From assembly GCF_000219625.1 (NCBI RefSeq), contig NC_018212.1:620001-684000 (forward strand): a stretch of 64,000 nt of DNA, in the 5' to 3' direction. How positions within the stretch are numbered: position 1 is the first letter of the stretch; the number at the start of each line of letters is the position of its first letter. Positions 1-9,490 of the stretch are shown here, in pieces. Both the position numbers and the translations under genes were made by a program. A model generated the notes under the pieces. The model was given only the letters and a program-made list of their open reading frames with translations. It was not told the DNA's origin and did not search any database. The DNA comes from Zymoseptoria tritici IPO323. Its lineage: Eukaryota; Ascomycota; Dothideomycetes; Mycosphaerellales; Mycosphaerellaceae.

Positions 1-91
1 TTTGTCGGCATTTGTGACCTGGTACTGGCTCAGAGGATCGACGGCGAAGAGGCCCTTTCTCCGAGCCAAGTGCATCCTTGTTACTCCGGCT

Positions 92-1243
92 TCAATGCGG
101 AGCGCTTTTCAATAGAGCTGTTATTCTTGCGTTGAACCTTATTTGCGTCATTTCATGTCGATACTTGTCTTGCAGCTGTTGAATGGTGAGCTTCGGGAAT
201 CGTGCGTGTATACTTGGCCAATCCTGCCCGTCGCCGCGCAGTTTCAACAGCTCCGCGACCTCCACTCCGTCCAAGAGAAGTCATCTTTTGGACGGAATTC
301 CGAGCATTCTGCGAGTCATTTTGATATGTGCATCGACGCCAGCAGTCGTTCTCTCCGGGAGCCTCGCGTAGATGTCACTGCGTGGGCTCCGCTGATGGAC
401 CATGCCGAGGATCATGAGGGACTCTTCGGGAGTGAAGGCGTCAGAGCGTGGGACACCGCTGGCTCGCTTCGTTGGCGGCACGATTTTCTGGTACGTCCAC
501 TGGATGGCATCAACAGGCAGTTGCAGATGAGCGGCGATGGCTTTCCATGGCCTAAACAAACCACGCCATGAGCCCAACTCCTGATAAGCCCGCCATCACA
601 GAGAAACTTACAGTCGTTCCTCGTTCATCATCCGGAGCAGAGTTTCCCGATCCGCTGTAGACCATGTGTGAGGCTTCCTTTCGCTCGATGTTTTTGCTTG
701 CGAAGCACGCAGTGTGTCCAACGACCGATTCGGAAAATGTCGCACTCGAAGGTCTCTCCATGAAACGCCTCGATTCCTAAGGTCACAAACAGCCTCACGT
801 TCCATATTGCTCATTCGGTCGGTGTGATCAATTGAACGGTGTGAGCCCTCCCTCCGCCGAATCTGCGTCCATCGTTGTCGCAGTGCGAAAGGAGATCGTT
901 TCGGGAAATGGAGTGCGGTGTCATTCCATGTTTGACCAGAGTCAGGCATTCAGTTAGCTTGCTATCCTCCTCGGCGGTCCAGATGTCTCCGGCCTTGCGA
1001 TCGATCCTCCGAGTCCATGAAGAGCTTTCCCCGATTCATCTCTTGGCGCAAGCAGAGTGTAGCGGGCTAGAACAGCCATGACAGACCGGTCCATGAATTC
1101 GTGGTGAACGTCTTGGACACTTTTACCTTCATCTCGGAACTTGCGTAGCTTGGCGTCTTATTCGGGTGTCCATCGCTTCCTTGCTGTTGTATACTGGGGG
1201 GCAAGGTGAGCAAAGCGGCCGAGTAGTATGGCAGGTCCAGCAT
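92..1243 (-). pseudogene. Decayed six-repeat Myb/SANT-like gene (copy B)
   Basis: Six Myb-like repeats can be read on the minus strand, each built as W-T-x-E-E-D, a W 17-20 residues later, then F-P-x-R/L. They end near 92 with a TAG-class stop about 20 residues after the last repeat. The reading frame is broken. There is a frame change at a run of six G (1196-1201), a TAA at 1158-1160 in place of the second acidic residue of W-T-P-E-E-D, a frame change between about 981 and 1100, a one-base loss near 947-952 and a TGA at 281-283. An intron at 552-611 (GTAAGT...TTTAG, 60 bp, phase 2) fits well. Repeat order and linkers match copy A at 1370-2605 one for one, so the two are tandem duplicates. 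The start at 1243 (ATG) is a guess. Such proteins are expected to bind DNA or chromatin; no specific role is known to me. Confidence 0.7.
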
Positions 1244-1369
1244 TCGTCCTAGCGCGGAATGTAATCGCTGCCGACCACGATCTCGAGCCGGAGACAGGAA
1301 GCAGCATTGCCCACTATGTCTCAGCTGTCTCATTGACCATATGAAGGCCGTTCGTGATGGCCAAGTCTC

Positions 1370-2605
1370 TCATTCGCCGGACGAAGAGGCAGAATTCCGT
1401 GCTTCCACTGCTTCTACTGAGGCCGCGAAACTTCGATACGTCCTTTCCACGTTGTATATCGACTTCAGCTGCGCAATGCTTAGGTGTGGAAATCGAGCCT
1501 GAAGAGCCACCCAATCTGAGCCACTCTTCCTGAGGGACACTATTTCCATGATCTCCTGGCTATTCAGGAGAGATCTACTCGGACGCTGGGCCTTGGTAAG
1601 TCCCAGCCATCGGCGTGCGAGGAAGAGCCGGAACTGTATGGATACTCGTGTTCGTGACGGGAAATTCTTCACTATGTCCCGCCGAGAGTAGTCTTGTCGT
1701 TGCAAGGTCGTTATTGCTGCATTGTCCTCTGGTAAGAAAGCATCGTGGCGCTGAAGAGCAGGCCCGCGAGTTCCTTGTACGAGAGCTCTGTGTTTCTCAC
1801 GACTGCCCTGGACAGATCGTTGCAATCGCGCAGATATAGCTTTCCAGTGGCTATTTTGCTCCGTTAGTGACTGTTGCTGTTACAGCCCTGCCTAATGAAC
1901 ATGGAGCACCTACGGACGTTGAGCTCTCAGACCAAGAAGTAGTTCTTGCTCGGCTGCGGTCCATGGACCTTTGCGCGTCAAGCCAGGACTCTCGCCCCAA
2001 TGAGCAGCCTGCAACGTGCTTAAGGAGAACCTCGGGAAATACGATGCCCCGATCTCTTTCCAAGGGACTTTTTCAGTTCGTAGTTGACAAATGAGATTTC
2101 GATCCTCAGCAGTCAATCTTCGTTGATGCGCAAGGCGGCCAGCAGGTGTTCTCGGCCCGATTTTAAAATACCGCAGTACCAGCGCTTGTCTGCTTCGATG
2201 CGGAAAGCTGAGCTGAACAGTAAGCCAGTCCTGGCCGCGCTCTCTGAGCTTGAGCAGCAGGTCGTCTTCCTGTGGCGTCCACCGTTGGCCTCTTCGAGGT
2301 GCTCGTGACCTAGGTGAGCCATGCACCCGCGTACCGCCTGGTCCTCTTGGCGATATGATGTGTTAGCGTGATTCGAGCGCCTGAAATGTGCGTAGTGGCA
2401 TTTCGGATACAATATCCGCCCACGGGCGCCCACTCTCCTTGAGCCTGAGCAATTTGCTATCTTCCTCGGGTGTCCATGGCCCCGCGCGTGCTGCAAATCG
2501 GGATGTGTTGTGGAACGACCGCACTTGCTCGAAGGTCGAATATGCCGTGTTTGAAATTGCCCGCGATCGAATGGTGAATGTGGCTGACCAAACTCTGGGC
2601 CACAT
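1370..2605 (-). pseudogene. Six-repeat Myb/SANT-like gene (copy A) with one in-frame stop
   Basis: The ATG at 2605 opens a basic, Ser/Arg-rich N-terminus (R-S-F-H-N-T-S-R) that looks like a mitochondrial presequence, followed by a textbook repeat G-P-W-T-P-E-E-D. Five more Myb-like repeats follow to a TGA-class stop at 1370. The only defect is TAA at 2363-2365, right after the first repeat, where copy B has a Tyr codon. No GT donor precedes it that could splice it out without destroying the repeat. The remaining frame is open once a 63-bp phase-2 intron at 1851-1913 (GTAGGT...AATAG, CACTAAC branch-like site) is removed. It could be a recent pseudogene, a readthrough gene or an assembly error. 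Likely a nucleic-acid-binding protein by family; function unknown. Confidence 0.65.
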
Positions 2606-3111
2606 CTTGCTGGAGGACTGAAACGTCAGTAGGCTGGAATCGCATCAGGGACCATCCGAGAGTCACTGGGAGTTCATCGAGCCAAAAGTGATGTGATGGG
2701 TCCAGGGAATATGGATTGATGTGATGGTGATGGATGATGGTTGTGAGATCCATGTCGTTGGTTGCGACGAGGAGAGATGTTGTCGGGCATGCACGGACCA
2801 AAGCCGATGTCAGCGGTACACTCCCACCTACCTGGTACCTTCGACGGGCGAGGCGCCGACGTTTTCGAAAGGCTAAGGTACCTAGATCGCCATGCATCGA
2901 CGTGGGTTGGACTGGTCAAGGAAGACGAATGAGGTAAGAGGAAGGAAGAAGTGAGGTCGGCAACAGCTGTGTCGTTGCTTGCGGAAGGTTCAGCCACGGT
3001 TCATCGGCTTGGCGTGCCTGCTTGACCTCCGATGTTGGCCGAGAGCTCGAACTTTTCTCAAGAACCAAATAATTCGACCGGCCTTGCCATTGAGACCTCA
3101 CTTCAACAAAT
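2606..3111. other. Intergenic region between the Myb copy A and the AICAR transformylase gene
   Basis: About 500 bp between two divergently transcribed genes, so both promoters should lie here. Short ORFs occur on both strands but none matches a family I know. No TATA box is obvious. Confidence 0.5.
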
Positions 3112-5011
3112 ATGGCTACCGAAGCGCCCCAGAAGATTGGTCAGTGATGCGGATTGTAGGAGCCAGACAACACACTAACACGAGTCAGCCATCCTCTCGG
3201 TCTACGACAAGACCGGCCTGCTCGATCTCGCCAAAGGCCTTATCAAGCAGAACATTCGTCTGCTCGCTTCTGGAGGCACGGCCAAGTTGATCCGTGAGAG
3301 CGGTTTTCCAGTCGAGTGAGCTCACATCGGTATACATTGATCGAAAGCTCCTACTGACACATCCCTCAGAGATGTCTCCGCCATCACCAAAGCCCCGGAG
3401 ATGCTCTCGGGCCGTGTCAAGACCCTCCACCCAGCTGTCCACGCCGGTATCCTCGCCCGCGATCTAGCGTCCGACGAAAAGGACCTCGCCGAGCAGAACA
3501 TCAACAAGGTCGACTATGTCATCTGCAACCTGTACCCTTTCAAGGACACCGTAGCTAAGATCAACGTGACCATTCCGGAGGCTGTCGAGGAGATTGACAT
3601 TGGCGGTGTCACTCTCATCCGCGCCGCTGCAAAGAACCACGGCCGTGTGACCATTCTCAGTGACCCAGAGGACTACCATGACTTCTTGCAGGAACTCGAA
3701 AAGGGAGAAGTCACGGAGAAGCAACGTCAGCTCTACGCATTGAAGGCTTTTACCCACACGGCGGACTACGATGCTGCCATTTCCGACTTCTTCCGTAAGA
3801 AGTACGCAGGTGATGGCAACCAGCAGCTCTCCCTTCGCTACGGTACCAACCCGCACCAGAAGCCTGCTTCCGCATACGTCAGCGAAGGACCTCTCCCATT
3901 CAAGGTCCTCTCTGGCTCTCCTGGCTATATCAACCTTCTTGACGCTCTCAACGCATGGCCGTTGGTCAAGGAGCTGAGTGAAGCCCTTCAATATCCAGCT
4001 GCGGCCTCTTTCAAGCATGTCTCTCCCGCCGGCGCCGCTATTGGAGTCCCACTCAACGAAGTCGAGAAGAAAGTATACATGGTTGAAGATATCGAAGGCA
4101 TTGACTCTTCCGGCCTCGCCCAAGCCTATGCCCGCGCACGCGGCGCCGATCGCATGTCCAGCTTCGGCGATGTTATCGCTCTCTCCCACGAAGTCGACGT
4201 TCCAACCGCCAAGATCATCGGCAAAGAAGTCAGCGACGGTGTCATCGCGCCAGGCTACCACCCCGAAGCCCTCGAAATCCTCAGCAAAAAGAAGGGCGGC
4301 AAGTACCTCGTCCTGCAAATGGACCCGAACTACTCCCCTCCCGCACAAGAACACCGCACTCTCTTCGGCGTACACCTCACCCAACGCCGCAACGATGCGC
4401 AAATCTCCCCACAAAACACCTTCAACACCATCATCACGCCCAAGGACTCCATGCCTCTTCCCGAATCCGCCCTGCGCGACCTCACCGTCGCCACTATCGC
4501 GTTGAAATTCACGCAGTCAAACTCCGTCTGCTACGCTCTCAACGGACAAGTCATCGGCCTCGGTGCAGGTCAGCAGTCTCGAATCCACTGCACCCGTCTC
4601 GCGGGCGACAAAACCGACAACTGGTGGATGCGCTTCCACGAGCGCGCTCTGGCCATCAAATGGAAGAAGGGCACCAAGCGCGCCGACAAGTCCAATGCTA
4701 TTGATCTGCTATGCTCGGGCATCGTTCCTGAGAGCGGATCGGAGAGGGAAGGATGGGAGAAGAATTTCGAAGAGGTGCCTACGCCGTTCACAGCTGAGGA
4801 GAGAAAGGAGTGGTTGGGCAAGCTGTCCGAGGTGGCATGTTCGAGTGATGCATTCTTCCCATTCACGGATAATGTGTATCGCGTGGCCAGGAGTGGAGTC
4901 AAGTATCTCGCTGCACCAACGGGAAGTCAAAATGATCAGGCTTGCTTTGAGACAGCGGAGGGCTTGGGAATCAGTTATGTGGAGCAGCACATTCGACTGT
5001 TCCATCACTAA
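3112..5011 (+). CDS. ADE17: Bifunctional AICAR transformylase/IMP cyclohydrolase
   Basis: Catalyses the last two steps of de novo purine synthesis: formylation of AICAR with 10-formyl-THF, then ring closure to IMP, in the cytosol. Exons are 3112-3139, 3189-3315 and 3370-5011, giving 598 residues, the normal length for the family (yeast paralogues are about 592). The N-terminal cyclohydrolase half contains [14 protein letters not shown]. The C-terminal transformylase half contains L-R-Y-G-T-N-P-H-Q and the Lys-His motif F-K-H-V-S-P-A-G-A near residues 266-274. The first exon is only 28 nt, so the start depends on the 49-bp intron 1. It joins E-A-P-Q-K-I to A-I-L-S-V-Y-D-K in frame. The gene symbol is the yeast orthologue name. 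Confidence 0.96.
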
Positions 5012-5402
5012 GTGAGAGAGGAGGAGGAGAAGGTCATGAAATGTGTTCGAGAGGTGGAAAGATCACGTCAGGCCTACTGGCGGCAAGGAGAGGAAAAGCG
5101 ATGATACCAGCTTTTGAAGCAGGCTTTGCTTGCACGTATATAGATAAGGATTAGGATTGTGCATGCAACGAGTTCAGCACGACGAACGCTCGCAAAACGA
5201 GATGCCATTTCTTGTCTGATCCATCCTCGTTGTACCTGCCGTCATCTTGCAACTCGACCACATCCGTCCTTTCTTACCTATTTCTTCATATTGTTCCCCT
5301 CCAAGCATTGTCCCGCATTCTTTCAAGTCTCACCCCACCTTTTCAGAATCTCCACCTTCGCAACACTCTCCTCACTACAACCACACCACGAACAGCACAA
5401 CC
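5012..5402. other. Intergenic region with pyrimidine-rich leader
   Basis: Holds the 3' UTR of the purine gene and the leader of the next gene in the same direction. From about 5200 to 5400 the plus strand is C/T-rich, as is common just upstream of fungal start codons. Nothing else seen. Confidence 0.5.
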
Positions 5403-6365
5403 ATGTCCGACGACGATGCATTCCCCGACTACTCCACCGATCCCGCCTGGGCGGACCTCACCCCACTCCCCACCGACGAAGGCGGCCCCTCTCCCCTCGC
5501 AGCAATCGCCTACTCCGAAGAATACGGCACCGCAATGTCCTACCTCCGCGCCCTCATGGTGCTGAACGAACACTCGCCCCGCGCCCTCACGCTCACCGAA
5601 CACCTGATCTCGCTGAATCCCGCGCATTATACTGTGTGGTTGTACCGTGCGTCTATACTCTTCGCGCTAGGGTCGGATCTGAGAGAGGAATTGGAGTGGT
5701 TGAGTGACATCGCGTTGTCGCATCAGAAGAACTACCAGATTTGGCATCATCGAAATCTGATCGTTGATAAACTGGGGAGTGCGGATGGGGAAGGGGAGTT
5801 TGTGGAGAGGATGTTTGAGTTGGACGGGAAGAATTATCATGTTTGGAGTTATCGGCAGTGGCTTGTCAAGAGGTTTGGATTGTGGGAGGGACATGGGGAG
5901 ATGGAGTTTGTGGAGAGGATGTTGAGTAAAGATGGGAGGAATAATTCGGCGTGGAATCATCGGTGGTTTGTGGTCAATGGGAGGGAAGACGAGGGAGTGG
6001 CTGGCGTCAAAGGGGACGAGGAGGTGAGGAGGACGGAGCTGAGGTTCGCGATGGACAAGATAAGGGAGATACCCGGGAATCAGAGTGCGTGGAGCTATTT
6101 GAGGGGAGTGGTGAGGGTTGGAGGGATGAGGTTGAAGGAACTGAAGGGGTTTGTGGAGGAGTTTGCGAGTCTGGGAGAAGAGGATGGCGTGAGGAGTAGT
6201 CATGCGTTGGATATGCTGGCGGATGTGTTGGCGGAGGAGGATGGAGAGGGGAAGAAGAAGGCTGCGGAGGCGTTGGATCTGTTGGCGAAGAAGTATGATC
6301 CAATCAGGAAGAACTATTGGGAGTATCGGAAGGGGTTGTTGGGAGTGGAGGGTGCTGCTGCGTGA
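5403..6365 (+). CDS. RAM2: Protein farnesyltransferase/geranylgeranyltransferase type I alpha subunit
   Basis: Shared alpha subunit of the two CaaX prenyltransferases, which attach farnesyl or geranylgeranyl groups to Ras- and Rho-type proteins. The single exon encodes 320 residues, normal for the family. At least five PFTA repeats are visible, built around V/I-W-x-x-R: H-Y-T-V-W-L-Y-R, N-Y-Q-I-W-H-H-R, N-Y-H-V-W-S-Y-R, N-N-S-A-W-N-H-R and a degenerate N-Q-S-A-W-S-Y. The ATG at 5403 is chosen because the upstream part of the open frame is low-complexity leader and 5403 gives the acidic M-S-D-D-D start. Codon use shifts from C-rich in the first 80 codons to G-rich purine runs further on, which looks local rather than a sign of transfer. 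The next gene is convergent, about 270 bp away. Confidence 0.92.
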   Translation: MSDDDAFPDYSTDPAWADLTPLPTDEGGPSPLAAIAYSEEYGTAMSYLRALMVLNEHSPRALTLTEHLISLNPAHYTVWLYRASILFALGSDLREELEWLSDIALSHQKNYQIWHHRNLIVDKLGSADGEGEFVERMFELDGKNYHVWSYRQWLVKRFGLWEGHGEMEFVERMLSKDGRNNSAWNHRWFVVNGREDEGVAGVKGDEEVRRTELRFAMDKIREIPGNQSAWSYLRGVVRVGGMRLKELKGFVEEFASLGEEDGVRSSHALDMLADVLAEEDGEGKKKAAEALDLLAKKYDPIRKNYWEYRKGLLGVEGAAA

Positions 6366-6638
6366 GATGGAGTGGCATGGATTGATCTGGTGCGTTGGAT
6401 TGAGGCGTAACGATAGAATGATACCCATTTGCTTCGGAAATGATGGATTTGACGATGACCTCGCAGCATGAATCAGACGATGAATCAACACGCTTAACAA
6501 ATGTAAACGATCCATTCGTAGACTTGAGGCCGTCAGCGTTCATCATTGCCTCTTTCCTACGTCCAAATCAATACGCAAATCACTAACGCCTCCAATGGCC
6601 GTCAACACCCATGAGGTATACACACTTCCCCTTTTTCC

Positions 6639-7994
6639 CTACACGGCCCACTCCTGCCCACCACTGGCCAACGCTCCCAGAAACTCGTCCCTCCACCCCT
6701 CGACAATCCTCGTGCTCACATTCGATCCTCCACACACCACTATCACCACCTTCTCCTCCGCCTTCACCGCCCTCCCCAACGCCCTCTTCAATCTCCCTCC
6801 ATAGCACAACGCCGCACTGACCCCACACGCCGCCTCGACCAGAATCTTCTCGTCGTCCGCCAATCTCCAACACCCCATTGCCGCCTCCGCATCACTCAAC
6901 ACCACATTCTTCACTTTGCCAGTCCTGCTCCCCTCCTGCGCCAACTCCCACGTCCGCTCACTAATTCTCGACACGCCCAGACTCGTCGCAATGCTCGTGA
7001 TCCTCTGAAGCGTGCAAATCTCTCCTTGCTCGAGGGAGTAGGCCAACGAATCCGCGCCTGCGGTCTCCACCGCCACGACCTGCGTCTTCTCCCACCCTTT
7101 TCCCTGCTTCTCCATCCCCTGCATGATTCCATTGAAGAGGCCTCCTCCTCCCACTGAACAGACCACCACATCCGGCCCTCCCTCCTCCCCCATCGCCGCA
7201 AACTGCCCACTCATCTCCTCCACCAACGTCTCATGCCCTGCCCAAATATCCGGGTGATCGAACGGCGACACACCCACCGGTTCCTCTCCTCTCCTCTCCG
7301 CTTCAACCATCACCACTTCCCTCATATACTCACCCGCCTCCTTCAGATTCGCGCCCTTCTGAATCACACTCTGCGCACCCGCCGCTTTGATTTTGGCGAT
7401 CATGTGTGGTTTCGTCGTCATCGGCACCACCACCGTCGCCGGCCTTCCGACAAATTTGGCTGCGTGCACGCAACCGAGTCCCGCGTTCCCGCCCGAGGAG
7501 GAGTAAAAATGAACTTTGTCGGGGTTCGTGGCGCGCGCCATGGAGCGGAGGACGAGGTTTCCTAGACCGCGGGATTTGAAGGAGCCGGACGGTTGAAGCG
7601 TCTCGAGTTTGAGAAAGACGCGGCTGGAACATGACAAGTCAGCACGTTGTCGTCATCGATCACAGTGGAAAAGAAGAGGGTGGGGTGAACTAACCATCCA
7701 GCGGACTGGGACAGAGCTGCGGATTCCACGAGTGGGGTTTGACGCCAGGGTGTCTTCTCTTCGGGGGTCCTGGATCGAGGAGGAGAAGGAGGAGGAGGGA
7801 GCAGGTCGCTGTCATCATCGAATAGAGGGCTGTCACGTCTGCTTCTACGACTTAACGATCGGGAAGGGCGGAAGAGGGATGAGGAGGATTGTAGTGGGTA
7901 CTGACCATCCGGCTGCTTTGGACATGGGCTCGACTTCGAGGATGGGAGTCGTCTGGAGCCATAGCGTGTCTTGTTGCAGGATTTGAGCGCCCAT
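6639..7994 (-). CDS. CHA1: L-serine/L-threonine dehydratase, PLP-dependent, with a duplicated exon
   Basis: PLP enzyme of the fold-II tryptophan-synthase-beta family that deaminates serine or threonine to pyruvate or 2-oxobutyrate. Exon 1 is 7906-7994 (ATG, M-G-A-Q-I-L) and the last exon is 6639-7623. The join gives A-A-G-C-R-V-F-L-K-L-E and 357 residues, the family length. Visible motifs are P-S-G-S-F-K-S-R-G with the PLP lysine, S-S-S-G-G-N-A-G-L-G for phosphate binding and the V-G-G-G-G-L loop. Between the two lies a second possible exon, 7695-7808 (114 nt, an exact multiple of three). It encodes another copy of the same N-terminal segment (T-P-L-V-E-S-A-A-L-S-Q-S-A-G) and ends with the same phase and a near-identical donor, GGATG|GT. 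Including it would give 395 residues with a proline-rich linker. Which form is made cannot be told from sequence. Confidence 0.88.
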
Positions 7995-9490
7995 TGTGTG
8001 TGTTGTGGAGTGGATGTGTATGATGGAGAAGTGCTGGAGGAGTGCTTGAAGACTGATGTGGAGAAAAGAGGGATAGGGAGATCGAGTTGCAATCGAAAAG
8101 GACGTAGAGAGAATGAAGATACGGCACACACAGCAAGTTCCATCAGAGCAATACTTATACCCTTCAGTCAATCCTCCACGCCCGATCACTCACTTCCAGG
8201 TTCCCAAGAGAGGTCGACTTCTCCACTTGCAGATCCCGAAAGATCCTCGTGCAAAACAGATCGTTACGCATCTTTGGCCCTGTCCAAGACTCGTGCCATG
8301 ATCGAAAAGTCCCGAACTGTGACAGCTGCAGTACCTTAGATGCGGATATGTCGGTCGAAGCGGAAGTCATGCACCTCAGTACGTAAGGCCACCAGTCAGC
8401 AGGAGCTCCGGGGGTCCCTTCTCCACAAACGGATCGAAATCGCCCGACTTCATCTTTTCCTACTCCTCCTCCACCACGCAACGACCACGATCTCGCCATT
8501 CTGTCGCTGGAACTTCGTCGACCCGATGATACGGCGAGCAAGGAATTGACCGTCCTCTTAGTCGTGTCAAGCTTCAAGTCCACGACGAAGCAAGATGCTA
8601 TAGGGTAATGCTTACCCCATAACCTCGTGCGGATTACCCTATACCTTCCCACGCGATTACCCTATAGCAATTCCGTGCTTTGAAGGGTTGATGTGCTCAT
8701 CCATCGCGTTGGCGCTGCTATTCGGGCTGCCACGCGTTCTGCATTACTGCCTCAGTGGCTCTTGTTGCACTTCGTTGTGTCGGAGTCTGAGCTGTCAACG
8801 GGGGCGATCTTGCGGCCGTGAGTCGAAGAGACCTTTGCGAGGCACGTCTTCATGGAATATTCGTGTTTCCTCAAAGGCGATCTGAAACCTCCCATCTCTT
8901 TCGCCAGTCTGATGTGCATCACAATCATATTTGCAGGGACGACCCAGACCAGTGCAGACCTGGACGAGTTGATATCGTCACTCCTTGTCAGATGAGACGC
9001 TTGCTGTTCTACCCCACCATTCACCCCATGCCAGATCAGCGAAGCACTGCTGTCACATCTCCAAGCATCTCGATGAACGATCCCCGGAACCATTGCGGAA
9101 CCTATCGCTAGACTATCAGTCACCGCTATCAGATGATCAAGCTCAAAGTCATTCGTGTGATAACGGAAACGAAAAACGAATCCGTGCTCATCTTCGGTCA
9201 TCGCACGATGCAAGCTGAACAACAGAGCATGCCCTGGCAAGCGATAGCACTTCCCTTCCGTTTTGAGAGGGAGAGTCCCCGCGTGCTGCTTGAACACATC
9301 TTCATCCGGATTGTTTTCGTTTTCTTTTCGTGACGAGATGGCGCCAAGTTGACAACACAGCACAGGAGCACGAGGGGCATGATGCAGCAGGCCAGAAACA
9401 AGTGCAGTCAAACAAAGGCCGCTCATGCACATTGTAGAGCTCCCCAGAACGCCTCGCCAATCGCAGAATGATCGCTTGAACTCAGGCCAC
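7995..9490. other. Intergenic region upstream of the dehydratase and downstream of mevalonate kinase
   Basis: About 1.5 kb. The part next to 7994 is the dehydratase promoter and leader. The middle carries a cluster of ATTACCCTATA elements (8597-8668, listed separately). A minus-strand frame is open from 9432 (first ATG) to 8752, 226 codons, but it resembles nothing I know and begins only 58 bp past the mevalonate kinase stop. I do not call it a gene. Confidence 0.5.
8597..8668. repeat. Inverted repeat and cluster of ATTACCCTATA elements
   Basis: A perfect 13-bp arm (GCTATAGGGTAAT, 8597-8609) is repeated in inverse orientation at 8656-8668. A direct 11-bp copy, ATTACCCTATA, lies between them at 8633-8643, and a diverged copy follows the first arm (8610-8621). 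The core fits the R-TTACCC-K consensus of Reb1/TTF1-type Myb factors, so this may be a regulatory or insulator site. That reading is inference. Confidence 0.6.

Noticed and set aside
2113..2496. Alternative frame across the TAA in Myb copy A via an intron at 2338-2410
   Set aside because: It would delete the second half of a clear Myb repeat and continue in a frame without Myb residues.
3464..4414. 316-codon minus-strand frame opposite the purine gene
   Set aside because: It is the antisense shadow of a highly biased, certain gene and has no domain of its own.
5667..6515. 282-codon minus-strand frame opposite the prenyltransferase gene
   Set aside because: Antisense shadow caused by purine-rich sense codons. 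Low-complexity Pro/Ile/His text.
8597..8668. Homing endonuclease site resemblance (TAGGGTAAT)
   Set aside because: The match to a known meganuclease site is only partial and no endonuclease gene is near. A Reb1-like site cluster explains it better.
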